The notes beneath the pieces were generated by a model. The model saw only the letters and a list, made by a program, of their open reading frames with translations. It was not told the origin of the DNA and searched no databases. Made by a program: the position numbers and the translations under genes. From NCBI GenBank assembly GCA_012934845.2, contig WNNJ02003847.1, positions 1 through 64,000 on the forward strand: a stretch of 64,000 nucleotides of DNA, written 5' to 3'. Below, piece after piece: positions 1 to 10,658 of the stretch; the stretch's first letter is position 1; every line of letters begins with the position of its first letter. Source of the DNA: Pomphorhynchus laevis. Taxonomy: Eukaryota > Acanthocephala > Palaeacanthocephala > Echinorhynchida > Pomphorhynchidae.

Positions 1-245
1 TATATAAGATTTTATACAATTTAGATTCATAACAAGTCAAAATTTAAAATTAAAATTTAAAATAAAAGTCATTTGTTATTAATTGACTAATAAATAACAT
101 ACGATGTATCATAATAAGAATTAGAGGTCATCATGAGCAACTGCTATGTTATCAGGTTTAGACCCTATTTATCGACCCAACATAGCATAGAGGTCAAATA
201 CATGCTAATCTAGATTCACAGGCACCCGTGAATCTAGATTTTTTA
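1..245 (-). repeat. PLE-2 tail repeat, copy 1 (partial)
   Basis: This stretch matches the block at 8640-9015, which lies directly downstream (minus strand) of the PLE-2 coding region. Shared words on the plus strand include AATTGACTAATAAATAACAT and the later pair CTGCTATG / CATAGC. It lacks the outer end carrying the GAGTCTACGTATTT word. It is the most diverged of the better copies, for example in its GAAAC box. Confidence 0.6.
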
Positions 246-658
246 TACATCAAGGCGTCTAATTTTTGCTCCTAATGTAATTTCAAAAGTGTCTGGCTAA
301 AACCTTTTTCACGTTTTTGAGTTCGGTCGTTTGGCAACTTGATAAATTTTCCATTCGATAATAATTGGATCCCGTGTTCTACATAATCTGTAGTATTTAC
401 AATAGCCATAGCATTCCCTTTGTTAGCTTTGCAAATCGCTATACTCTTATCTTTCAGTAAAGACTTTATTGCATCTCTTTCATTTTTGCACAAATTGCCT
501 CGCAGTTTTCGGATTGCTTGTTTACAGTTCGTTTCCTGTGAACTAATTTCGTTGAATAAATTTGGAGGTAGTGAACCTAACAGGACTTCAGAATCACATC
601 TTACTTGAATTATCCTTGCCTTGTACGTCGGCACGAAGTGAGGTCCTCTTTTGAGCAC
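240..658 (-). pseudogene. PLE-1 N-terminal region (fragment)
   Basis: The translated segment begins near MLKRGPHFVPT and carries the stretch DKSIAICKANKGNAMAIV. It resembles the pre-fingers region of Penelope-like polymerases, where a DK-x-I-x-K-A-D/N-K-G-N motif precedes a tyrosine-containing segment. Only about 130 residues remain and no catalytic motif is included, so it cannot encode a working polymerase alone. It points away from the rest of the element at 818-1770. Confidence 0.6.
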
Positions 659-817
659 AGCGATTTCCGTTTCTGTAAGTTATCTTGTAGAGAGATTCTA
701 AAAATTGTTCACTGTTCTATTGTAAATGATTGGTCTTTTTAGGAGATAAGAGATCTTTTTGTCCTTCTTTTTTGTAGAAATTTGATCATATATGGATGTC
801 TTTTTATTGATGTCTTT

Positions 818-1770
818 TTAATGCCTTCCAGCACTCAAATCATATTGGCGATACGTAGATGACGTATTTATGATATTCAACAGAATTATGAACACTGAAA
901 GAATACAAACGACGTTAAATGAAAAGGAATCATCGATACAATGGGATGTAAAAGCTGAACACTCTTTAGACTGTTGCTCGTTTTTAGACGTTGAGGTGCA
1001 CCGGAGGAATCGGATACCACAAAGCTTTTCCGGAAACCTGGTATCTCGTGGAAACCAACGCATTGGTCGAGCCATATACCAGCCAAATATAAATTATCGG
1101 CAGCTACGGCGTTATTCCTTAGACCAAAGATTATATTTTCACAACAACTTCACAGAGATACTGAGTCTGACAACGTATCGAACATGTTAAGGGCATACGA
1201 TTATCCACAATAGGTGATTCGTCAAGTCAGGTCGAAGGCAAATAGAATTTTCTACAACAAAACGAATAGCATAACACAGCGATCCGCTGATATGAGAAGT
1301 TTTATAAAGTCGATGTTTATTAACGATAGATGTCTGAACCGACTAGAAGATATAATAAAGAATAATAAAACTAGGACTGATACCATCCCAACAATTTTCA
1401 ACTCTGCGAAACCAAGCTTGACATCCTTATTCAAAAGAAAGCCTATGGAAAAGCAGACAACGGAAGTGGTTTACAAAATTAATTGTGTGGATTGCAATGC
1501 ATCATATGTTGGGCAAACAAAACGACCGGTGACAACACGTGTAAAGGAGCATCACAGTTAATGTAAAAGAAGTGACGCGTCCTCCGCTATCTTGAATCAT
1601 TCATTAAGGCAGATCACCAGATCGATTTCGATCACGTTGTAATTTTAGAGAAAGAACGTAACAGCTTTAGAAGGTTAATCCTCGAATCGCTGCACATTCA
1701 TAAAACGGAAATATTGATGGATGGAAACAAGTCAAATTACAATTTAAAACTTCCGCACGACTCAATAGAC
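818..1770 (+). pseudogene. PLE-1 reverse transcriptase C-terminus and GIY-YIG endonuclease
   Basis: The segment opens with WRYVDDVF, the polymerase catalytic motif C with its two aspartates. A thumb-like region follows, with SFLDVEVHR. Downstream is the Penelope-type linker and a GIY-YIG nuclease in which the cysteine pair and core read NCVDCNASYVGQTKR, then R-x-K-E-H-H. Open segments are 870-1190 and 1214-1561, and the similarity continues to about 1770. Several interruptions make it a pseudogene. The order polymerase then GIY-YIG is the standard Penelope layout. Confidence 0.75.
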
Positions 1771-1858
1771 TGAGATCGAAAGGCATTAAGTGTGATTCTT
1801 CCATGTTTAGTGACTAGATAGTGTATAAAAGCTGTAATACTGCATTTTAGACTTAATT

Positions 1859-1890
1859 TTGAGAAGGATCACTAGCTTGATCGAAACGTC
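1859..1890 (+). ncRNA. degenerate hammerhead-like motif at PLE-1 3' end
   Basis: About 90 bp after the endonuclease similarity the sequence reads TTGAGAAGGATC, an 8-nt loop, then GATCGAAACGTC. This fits the minimal type I hammerhead found in Penelope-like elements: a CUGANGA box, stem II (here GAUC/GAUC), GAAA, a very short stem III and a GUC cleavage triplet. The first box is degenerate, so catalytic activity is doubtful. Position and orientation agree with known Penelope hammerheads. Confidence 0.45.
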
Positions 1891-2074
1891 AATAAAACAT
1901 ATACGCAATTCTCTTTTTTCTCGTGTAAATAAAAATGCCAAAGAAACATAAGTTGACACACGAAAGTAATCTAATGGGAATAAAAATGCAATATCGAAGA
2001 GCACAATATTCAACGGGGAAAGTAAATGGAATACACCACGATGTGCATGCTGCAAAGAAATACAAATCAGATTA

Positions 2075-2600
2075 GATATCAGAGTCTACGTATTTTATAC
2101 TATATAAATTTAAAATAAAGATAAATAATTATAAATAATTAGTAAAGATTTTATGCGATTTATATTTATATCAAGTTAAAATTTAAAATTGAAATTTAAA
2201 ATAAAATCAAATTTTTATGAATTGACTAATAAATAATATATCATGATTAATAATATATCATGATCAGGATTATAAAATCTAAATTAATATCAAGTTAAAA
2301 TTTAAAATTGAAATTTAAAATAAAACTCAATTGTGAATTGATTAATAAATAGCATAGGATGCATAAGAATAAGTATTGAAGGACATCAGAAGGAACTGCT
2401 ATGCTATCAGGTTTCGGCCCCTATTCCTCGATCCAACACAGCAGCGGGGTAAAACACGTGCTACTGACGTATTTCCTCTGATAAAATTTGATTATCAAGT
2501 ATCTTATTATCTTATTATAATACAAAATCTTATTTTATTATAATACAAAATATATTATTTATTATTCATCTATAAAACTTTAATGACAAAATAATAAATA
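2075..2600 (-). repeat. PLE-2 tail repeats, copies 2a and 2b
   Basis: Two overlapping partial copies. The first (about 2075-2200) starts with the outer-end word GAGTCTACGTATTT. The second (about 2260-2600) carries the A/T-rich block, the CTGCTATG and CAGCAG pairing arms, the CCGAAAC and CTGATG boxes (minus strand), and ends in sequence matching the last codons of the PLE-2 reading frame. It therefore looks like a severely 5'-truncated PLE-2 insertion or a free terminal repeat of it. Confidence 0.6.
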
Positions 2601-2644
2601 ATAAATTGAATTTGAATGAGGAATGCGACGGTGTGATAATATTA

Positions 2645-2742
2645 AAATTTGAAGAAAGCTGGCAAAAACCATCACAAAATTGTTTGATGGTTTTTGCAAT
2701 CAAAAAATTTTGTGATGGTTAAAGCCAGCTTTCTTCAAATTT
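2645..2742. repeat. long inverted repeat (foldback)
   Basis: Arms of 37 nt at 2645-2681 and 2706-2742 pair almost perfectly (a short mismatched patch inside) around a 24-nt spacer. An alternative inner hairpin is also possible, pairing CAAAAACCATCA with TGATGGTTTTTG. No reading frame is present. It may be a small foldback element or a replication-generated palindrome. Confidence 0.8.
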
Positions 2743-2879
2743 AAATAAACAAAAAATTTTAACAGCTTAAACACACACTTTATAGAATATGAATTATAGA
2801 AGACGAATCAACTATGAATCAGCTACGAACCAACGGCTTACAATTAATTAATACAAAACCGAGCTTGGGATAACATGCA

Positions 2880-5830
2880 AGCGAATACGGCTAGTTGCGC
2901 AGTCTGGCGGATCGTTTCGCCTTAACGCATCAGGTCATCTTCGGGTACACGGACCTGTGAACTTGCGCTGCTTAGGATCGGGACAGCTAGCGACAGCCAG
3001 CTCTCACAACGTTGTTGCATCAACTGACACAATACCTGAGTTTTTAGACGCCAACGAGAACACCTCGAAGACATCGTTTCAGTTTAAAAAGATAGACAGT
3101 TCTTGCTGCGAAAATCAAAAGAGATCCTTCGAGCTTCTTCATAGGGTTTGGATGGAACCAGTTAACACGATCAAGCACATTCCTTGGAATCTTCGCCGCC
3201 GAGTTGCCAGTTTTTTCCTCTGTAATTCCAGAGGCATTGTGCTCAAATTCATTCAATGATTGGAAGCGTTTGCTGTGCTTTCCGAAACTATGCCTACAGA
3301 CTTCCTCAGGTCGGCACCATGCCGGAGACAACACTAGATCTAATATTAACGCGCTTATAGACAAATTCAAAAATGGAAGAGAGCGTGATTGCCTTTCCTC
3401 TTCGGGGTTTCGATCATCCAGGAAATTCAGAGGAACTAATGATAAGAAAAATGAATTTATGGAAGTCATCGAATTGGCGAGAAATGGCAATTTCCGAAAG
3501 GCGATGCGCCGCCTTACGTCGAATAATACATGCGAATTTTCAGAATCTTTGCGTTGAAGATTGACAGAGCTACACCCCTTACATGATGTTCTCCAAAGTC
3601 CTGGACAACCATCTTTGAGCACCCCCTTGTCGGTTGACTCAGACATAGTTGAGGCCGCAGTATCATCATTCCCATCATCTTTCTCTTCTGGCTGTTTAGG
3701 TTTGAGGGCAGAACATATTCGAGATATGCTGTCGGTAGATCACGGGGTTTTGCTTCAACGCCTAACATCACTAGTCAACAACATGATCGCTATGATCGCT
3801 GGTACTCTCCCGAACGACCTCGTGCCCTTTGTCGCCGGTGCTTATCTCATGGCATTAAACAAACCAGATGGAGGGATCCGCCCCATTGCCATTGGGGAGA
3901 CATTACGTCGTCTTTGCGCTAAGTGTATTTGCTCCAAACTTCGACAGCGATTTGCCGAATCCCTCCATCCGCACCAGCTCGGTGTAGCGACGCCAAACGG
4001 AATGGAACAGATAGTACATCAAGCACGTCGGCTACAACAACTTCATGATCAAGATATCAATTGGGTTTGGGCTAAAATCGACTTGGCTAACGCTTTTAAT
4101 ACGCTGAACCGGAATTCCTTCGTCAACGCGATCAGTAAGAATTTTCCAGAAATTAGTCGATGGACATCATGGTGCTACGGCACTACCTCGAGCCTTCGGT
4201 TCGGTAGATTGAAACCTCTTCAGTCTCGAAGAGGGGTACAACAAGGAGATCCTCTTGGTCCAGTTCTATTTTGCCTGGCGATTGATCCGATTGTGGTCCA
4301 GATATCGGAGATTGAAGGTATCAGCTTAAATAGGTGGTACCTCGACGACGGAATAATCGGCGGTACTCCTGTTGCGGTGGGCGAGGCTCTGGCTCGTCTT
4401 GCTGCTAATTTTCCTGCAATTTGACTGTCTATTAACTGGAAAAAGACCGAAGTAATTGGTAGGGCGGACAAGGTCGACTTGATAAAGAACATATGACCAT
4501 GGATCACATTGGTCAACACCACAAAAAACTTTACAATTCTTGGAAGTCCCATCGGGTCTAAGGAACATTGTTCGGGATACCTTGTCGATGTTGTTCTACC
4601 ATCCCTGCGTCAAACTCTGGACTCGCTCGAAAATCTCCCTGACCCACAAGTTGCATTCATCCTGCTTCGTAGCTGCGCATCCGCTCCACGGGTAAACCAT
4701 TTAATGCGCACTATAGACCCCGCCGTCGCCTAAGAGTTTTTCCGTTTGTTCGACCGCTTGATATTGAAGTGTTTTAGCAATATCACTTCTATTCAACCCG
4801 ATAAGTGGGCGTGGATGCAAGCTTGCTTACCGCTGAAGATGGGAGGACTGGGCCTTCGAAGCTGCTTCCAACACTCTCAGGCAGCCTTCCTGTCCAGTGT
4901 AGACACTGTCGCTAGCCAATTAAACCTTGACCCTATAACTTTCCCTGGGTACGAATTCGTTAAATCTATTATTCCGCAACATGTAGGAAATCCGCAAACA
5001 AATCAACGAGGATTATCTTGTCACATTGACGAAGTGTCGCGCCGCAGGCTAGTGGAGAATGCCGATTGCTTCAATACTGCCCGATTATTGGCAGTTTCAT
5101 GCTCACACGCGTGTGCTTGGTTACAGGCCGTCCCTAGCAAAGCCACACATATGAACTCGGCACCAAATGAATTTGTTGTACTACTACGTCTTTGGTTAGG
5201 GATGTCTCTCTGCAACAGTGATTATCGATGCAGACGCTGCCTTAGGATGACAGACAAATTCGGGTTCCACACCTTAACATGTCAGTTTGGAGGCCATCCT
5301 GGAATTCGACATGATAGCTTGAGGGATACAGTCTTTCAAGCAGCGGTTTCTGCTGGATTGAGGGTGGCAAAGGAGGTACCCAACCTAATTCGTGGTTAGC
5401 GAGAGAGACCGGCGGACATTCTATTTTATAAGGACCCTCCTTTAGCAGTTGATTTTGCCGTAACTAACCCACAACAAAATGCTTATATTTCCATGGCTTC
5501 TGAGATCCCTGGCTATGCCGCAAGCAAGTATGCCACCTGTGTCAAGGAAAGGAAATATAAACGCAAATTAGAGGAGAATGGATACAGTTTTACGGCAGCA
5601 GTTGTTGAAACTTACGGAGGATGGAACCCACAAGGGGAAAAGCTAATTCGTTTCATTGCTCGTTCTATGTCATGCAGAAACGGTACCCCGTATTGCAGCA
5701 CAGCGGGTTAGTTATTTCAGCGCGTGTCAGTCGCACTGATGAGAGGAAATGCAAAAGCAATCCTTAAAAGTCTTGACGAGATGGGCCAACCCTTACTAGA
5801 GAAGTCTTGGATATTGTGACGACCCATCTC
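2880..5830 (+). mobile_element. RLE-D1, R2-superclade LINE with restriction-like endonuclease
   Basis: One decayed non-LTR retrotransposon. In order it shows a degenerate N-terminal zinc-finger-like segment (about 2896-2985, a CAQSGGSF...H...C pattern), a linker, a reverse transcriptase, and a C-terminal zinc knuckle plus PD-(D/E)XK nuclease. It is the closest relative in this window of the interrupted RLE-D2 (45890-63000), which lets the breaks in RLE-D2 be placed exactly. The 3' end is near 5820 and its exact tail is unclear. Confidence 0.8.
3204..5711 (+). pseudogene. RLE-D1 polyprotein: reverse transcriptase and R2-type endonuclease
   Basis: Reverse transcriptase motifs are visible: GIRPIAIGETLRR (about 3875), motif A with NAFNTLNR (about 4089), motif B GVQQGDPLGP (about 4234) and motif C YLDDG (4338-4352). 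Further on come the R2-type C-x2-C-x8-H-x3-C knuckle (CRRCLRMTDKFGFHTLTC, about 5230), RHDSLRD, RPADI and DFAV, then a K-rich KYATCVKERKYKRK segment, matching the PD-(D/E)XK nuclease of R2-like elements. The whole 2.5 kb stays in one frame but contains stops near 3555, 4422, 4494, 4731 and 5397, ending at 5709. No frameshift is needed to follow the protein. It is dead as it stands. Confidence 0.8.
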
Positions 5831-5946
5831 CGCGACTTTTTTCTACGAGCAACCTTGCACATCCCGAGGCCCAGTCGGTTGAGGTAGTTCATGACTCCAA
5901 TATTCGGACAGCTTTCGTCGTCAAAGGCGACCATTCTGAGGTTGAC

Positions 5947-7440
5947 ATGCCTGTCCTGCAACTCATGTCTCCACGACGACCTTCGGCATATCACTCAACA
6001 TCTAAACAATCAAATAATGCTTCTTTGTCACTTCAGCAATCACCAACAATTAAGGAGGGGTTGATATCGCATCAACCGAATATTGATCAACATACCGATG
6101 GAACTGCAACATTATCCAGATTACCACTTGCACCATTTTCGAGCCTTCCATTTGAAAATTCAAATTTTACTGAAATACAACAAAATATTTTTAACACTAT
6201 TCAGACTAATCCACATGCAATTCAAAATCTTCTAAGTAATAATTTGGCTCAAGGACTTATGAGTAATCCTGCATTGCTTAGTTCAATTAAGCTTTACAAT
6301 CCACAAATGCAAAGAATGAGGGAGCAGAACCACGAGGTTTCACAATTCGTTAACAATCCGGATTTAATGCGTCAAACAATGGAAATGATTCGTAATCCTA
6401 CAACTATACAGGAAATTACGAGAAACCATGATAGAGCCCTGATTAACCTTGAGAGTTTACCGAGCGGATATAATGTTCGACAGAGAATTTATCGCGATTT
6501 TCAAGAACCAATGCTTAATGTGGCACATGAGCAGTTTGGCGATAACCCTCTGAATACTAATTCTAGCTCATATAGTACAGCTAACACTAGTCAAGTAGGA
6601 ACTAAAAATACAAACCTCCTGCCTAACCCGGGGGCATCTCAGAATACTACATTTCAAATCGATTCGTCTAGATCATATGTATCTAATTCAAACCGTTTAG
6701 AGTCGCCTTTGCAATCTACGTCAAGCGAAAACACTAATCGGTATTCTACGATGAACCCTCAACAATTATTAGTAGGCGCTGCTGAAAATCCTCGCATGTT
6801 AATCGACATGTTGCGGGCATCCAGTTTTAACTCAAACATGGATAATTCTATCCGCGATCCTGGTATTCTACTTAATCTGCTGCGTACATATGAATTTATG
6901 CAGAACGAAAGACAAATAGAACAAGTACATCGTGTAATTCATGAGTTTATAAGTCAGTGGCCAATACCTGAAATTCCTGCTCTATGCACAAATCCTCGAG
7001 CATTGAGGACGATTGTACAAATTCTACAGAACCTACTTTGCCTTAGGGACACATCCCCACAAGTATATTCACAGTTGATATCTTCAAATATAAGCGGTCT
7101 AGTCGATAATCAAATGAATAGTCAACCTACTTCATCTGATGTGGATTCTATTCGATCACCAAGCAATAGACAAACAGCTTATGCAACAACAGTATTTCAA
7201 AATTTACAATACTCAAATCAAGATTATACTGCTTCGTTGTTTCAACCATTAGATCGTCTTCATCCCCAGCAACATCAGCCGACAAATCAACAACCAAACC
7301 AAACTCAAAAACAACTTTATGCATCCGAACTTGTACAAATGCAGACAGTGGGATTCCATAACCGTGATACTAATATTGAAGCGCTTGCTGCATCTATGGG
7401 GGACGCAAAAATGGCTGTAGAACGTAATGAAGACTCTTGA
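5947..7440 (+). CDS. ubiquilin-like protein lacking the N-terminal ubiquitin-like domain
   Basis: The 497-residue open frame has a clear ubiquilin core: an STI1-type chaperone region at about residues 72-160 (NPHAIQNLLSNNLAQGLMSN; NNPDLMRQTMEMIRNP), the signature HDRALINLESLPSGYN then QEPMLNVAHEQFG (about 161-198), a second STI1-like helical region (about 279-365), a Q/N-rich linker, and a C-terminal UBA domain (about 457-497, MQTVGFHNRDTNIEALAASM). Ubiquilins shuttle ubiquitinated or membrane-protein clients to the proteasome. The N-terminal ubiquitin-like domain is not seen here. The frame is open upstream to about 5800, but that part lies beside the end of RLE-D1 and is not ubiquitin-like. 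The start may be internal to a longer gene with an upstream exon, or the gene may be a truncated copy. AATAAA follows at 7479. Confidence 0.8.
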   Translation: MPVLQLMSPRRPSAYHSTSKQSNNASLSLQQSPTIKEGLISHQPNIDQHTDGTATLSRLPLAPFSSLPFENSNFTEIQQNIFNTIQTNPHAIQNLLSNNLAQGLMSNPALLSSIKLYNPQMQRMREQNHEVSQFVNNPDLMRQTMEMIRNPTTIQEITRNHDRALINLESLPSGYNVRQRIYRDFQEPMLNVAHEQFGDNPLNTNSSSYSTANTSQVGTKNTNLLPNPGASQNTTFQIDSSRSYVSNSNRLESPLQSTSSENTNRYSTMNPQQLLVGAAENPRMLIDMLRASSFNSNMDNSIRDPGILLNLLRTYEFMQNERQIEQVHRVIHEFISQWPIPEIPALCTNPRALRTIVQILQNLLCLRDTSPQVYSQLISSNISGLVDNQMNSQPTSSDVDSIRSPSNRQTAYATTVFQNLQYSNQDYTASLFQPLDRLHPQQHQPTNQQPNQTQKQLYASELVQMQTVGFHNRDTNIEALAASMGDAKMAVERNEDS

Positions 7441-7478
7441 CTTTTATTTGAATTTCAAATGTTAATCTGTCTACTTTG

Positions 7479-7484
7479 AATAAA
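7479..7484 (+). promoter_or_regulatory. candidate polyadenylation signal of the ubiquilin-like gene
   Basis: AATAAA lies 39 bp after the stop codon, in the correct strand, before an AT-rich spacer. In sequence this AT-rich such hexamers occur often by chance, so it rests mainly on position. Confidence 0.4.
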
Positions 7485-7489
7485 AAATT

Positions 7490-8310
7490 ATTATAATTTA
7501 TATCAAGTTAAAAAAATTGAAATTTTAAATAAAATTTAACTGTTATGTATTGAGCAATAAATAATATTGACTAATATATAATATAATTATAAAATTATAT
7601 TTATTCTTCCCAATACACTTGGGCAGCAATTTTTAGTTTTTTAATGGCAGAGCGTTATGTATTTTTGTATTTTGAATCTTGTTATTAATTAACAATAAAA
7701 TAAAAATCATTTTACTTTGTTAATTTAAATAACCGCACAGGAAAAAAATCAATTCCATCATTAATAAATCAATTCAGCTAACTGAGTCCAAGTATTTAAT
7801 ATAATTATAAAATGATAAATAAATAAAATATAAATAATTTATTTTTGAAATAATTTTAAGAATAGATTATAATTAATTCGACATTGATTTTCAAATATGC
7901 GTTTCGACTATGACATTCTTAGTTTTATTATCTTATTAATAATTTTGATTATTTATTAATAACGTTTCTTTAATAATTGTCCTTTTATTGGATAAAAATG
8001 ATTGTTATTACAAACGAAATACAAAATGTCGAAATTTAATATTTTCTTCGTTATACAAAAAATAAGTAAATCAATTCAGCTATCTGAGTCTACGTATTTA
8101 ATATAATAATAAAAATAAACGAATAAATAAAAATAAACAAATAAATATAAATAAATAAAACATAAATAAATAAAAATAATAAAATTATATAATAACTAAT
8201 TACAAATAATTGTTATAAGATTTTTTATAATTTAAATCAAGTTAAAATAAAAATTTAAAATTTAAAATAAAAGTCAATTTTTATGAATTGACTAAGGATT
8301 AGAGGTTATC
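7490..8310 (-). repeat. AT-rich spacer with fragmentary PLE-2 tail repeats
   Basis: No gene is visible. Words diagnostic of the PLE-2 tail recur: ATCAAGTTAAAAAAATTGAA near 7500, CTAACTGAGTC near 7793, CTATCTGAGTCTACG near 8080, and GAATTGACTAA near 8284. These look like successive truncated copies or slipped duplications of the same terminal repeat. Confidence 0.5.
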
Positions 8311-8639
8311 AGGAAAACAAAAATGATTAAAATACAACACTGTCTTTACATAGTGTTATCAAGCCGCTAGTCCACTTGATACAACTACCCCTAGTCTCGT
8401 TGTCATGAAGCAAAGACAGATCACGTACGACATCATACAGGTGTTTGATTAATTTGGAATATCACAAAACACAACTTATCTTTATAAACCTTCGTTGAAT
8501 GTCACGAAAGCTGATAAATCTAATATATTTTTCTTAATATAGTCTATTTAAAGTTCTATCTCCAGTGAGAAATGTATTAAACACTTCACAAGAAAGAATT
8601 TCCGCAAACATCTTTAGTATATGTGTCAGTCATAAACTA
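8311..8639. other. spacer without recognised feature
   Basis: No open frame or known motif was recognised. A short imperfect hairpin (AACACT...AGTGTT) lies near 8337-8358. Confidence 0.4.
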
Positions 8640-9015
8640 ATTAAATCAGCTAACTGAGTCTACGTATTTAATATAATTATAAAATAAACAAAACATATTA
8701 ATGCTAAATCAAAATTTAATAATTAAATAATAAAATTAATAATTGTTTTTAGATTTTCTATAATTTAAATTTTCTATAATTTAAATCAAGTTAAAAAAAA
8801 ATGAAATTTAAAATAAACGTCATTTTTATGAATTGACTAATAAATAACAGACGTTGTATCAGAATAAGAATTAAGAGGTCATCAGGAGGAACTGCTATGC
8901 TATCAGGTTTCGGCCCCTAACTCCTCTACCCAACATAGCAGCGGGGCCAAATACATGCTAATGATGTATTTCCTCTGAAATAACTATATAGTATCTTATT
9001 CTAATACAAAGTATA
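8640..9015 (-). repeat. PLE-2 3' terminal region / terminal repeat (best copy)
   Basis: Directly downstream of the PLE-2 reading frame on the minus strand. It contains the outer-end word GAGTCTACGTATTT (about 8657) and the paired blocks GGCCCC/GGGGCC and CTGCTATG/CATAGCAG. The minus strand carries CCGAAAC followed about 25 nt later by CTGATGA. Copies at 1-245, 2260-2600 and fragments at 7.5-8.3 kb and 20.06-20.19 kb make this a dispersed repeat, as expected of Penelope terminal repeats. Confidence 0.6.
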
Positions 9016-10658
9016 TTATTTATTATCCATCCATAAAAATTTGCCACTTAAGAGTTTAAATTTATTCTTTATATTATTGTGTTGATTTATATATTTTACT
9101 ATTTTCTGCTTGATGTTATTTTTATAGTAACCTAGTTTAAAATATGTATCTATTAAATTATTTAAATGATTTTGAAGAAAGCCAATATCATTACATATTG
9201 TTGCAATTCTTAAAATTTCATTATTTAATGTATTATATTTTATATTATATGGTATGCATGAATGCTCATGCAAAAATATGTTTCTTGTAAATTTAAATAT
9301 GTCATCTTTACGATATAAATTAATAGTAGTTTTAGTTAATGTTAATTTAATGTTCATATCTAGATATACACCTTCTTTATCATTAATATTGGTTTTGTTA
9401 AGAATAAGGCTTTCTGGATAAATGTGCTCACTAATTGAATAAAAATTATTAGAATTAAATACACATATATCATCAATGTATCGAAACATATATTTCATAT
9501 ATTTATATTGTTTAGATTTAGTTTTTACACAGTTATGAACAAATTCATATTCTATAAAGCTTAAAAACAAGTCAGCTATAATTGGGCTACTATTACCACC
9601 CATTGGAACACCTTTTACTTGTCTAAATATAGATGTCCCTACTTTTAAATAATTTTGATTTATCAAAATATTTAAGGATTCTATTAATTCAATTTTATCC
9701 ATATATTTATATTTATTTGATGGTTTAATTTTTGTTAGATAGGCGTTATAATTATTATAACATATATATGTATATATTTTCCGAATATAAGATTAATTAA
9801 TTTTACTAACGCTTCTTTAATATCTACTAAATCTAGATTTGTATAAAGCGTACTAAAATCGTATGTATTTATATTTTGAAAATTTATTCCTTTTGTCTGT
9901 TCTAAAAATTCTTTTGTAGAATTAATACTGAAATAGTGTTTTATACCAGTATTAATTTCGATTACCTTGCAATATTTTTTAAAGTGTGCTTTAATTACTT
10001 TAAGTATTTTATTTATATAGACAGAAAGTGGTTTTAATGTACATTTAAACGCACTACATATGAACCTAGGTTTTATTGGATTTTTATGTAATTTTGGATT
10101 CCAATATAATATAGGTATAGTTTTATTATCTAATTCAACCTTTATACCCTTTTTATCCATTATAGAACAGTGACTTGTAATAATTGTTTCTAAACTCAAC
10201 TCACTACGTTCATATGTTGGATTTACATTTAAATCATTAGAATTAACCTCTTTCATTAGTATATCATAATAAAGCTTTTTGCATATGAAGACAAAGTTAT
10301 TACTAGCTTTATCAATAGTTGTTATTATATAGTTATCCTTTAATTTAGTAAGTTCTTTATACATATCTTTATTAATTTTATCTTTCCTTTTATAATTGTT
10401 TGTTATTTTCATTTTATTTTTAATTTTATCAAATATATAATCTTTCCAAATTTTTATCTTAGATATATTCGAACTTTCACTATTAATCAGCTTACTAAAG
10501 TAATCATTTAAGTTATTATATAACGAATTGTAAATTTTATTTTTGTCGTTGTTATTATTTAATCTATATTTATATCCTTTTGATATCAGCTTTCTTAATT
10601 CACAATTTTCAATTAATTCTAGATTATGAGTACATATATGTTTATTTATTATTATCAA
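9016..10658 (-). pseudogene. PLE-2 reverse transcriptase
   Basis: Motifs in order: TTIDKASNNFVFICKK (pre-fingers, the D-K-A-x-N-N variant of the Penelope ADKGG-type motif), PILYWNPKLHKNP and KPRFICSAF (fingers), YDFSTLYTNL (motif A), GVPMGGNSSPIIADLF (motif B) and FRYIDDICVF (motif C, intact double aspartate), then YLDMNIKL. It ends with a W-M-D-N-K-stop that directly abuts the tail repeat. The family is Penelope-like by motif order; the clade within it is not established. Confidence 0.7.

Larger units (their letters stand above)
240..1900. mobile_element. PLE-1, Penelope-like retroelement with inverted 5' part
   Basis: Two pieces of one Penelope-like element lie back to back. The N-terminal part reads on the minus strand (about 658 to 240). 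The C-terminal part of the reverse transcriptase plus a GIY-YIG endonuclease reads on the plus strand (about 818 to 1770). The middle of the reverse transcriptase is absent. An inverted 5' segment followed by the 3' segment in the forward direction is the arrangement expected from twin priming during target-primed reverse transcription. The element is decayed. A hammerhead-like motif follows the endonuclease. Confidence 0.7.
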
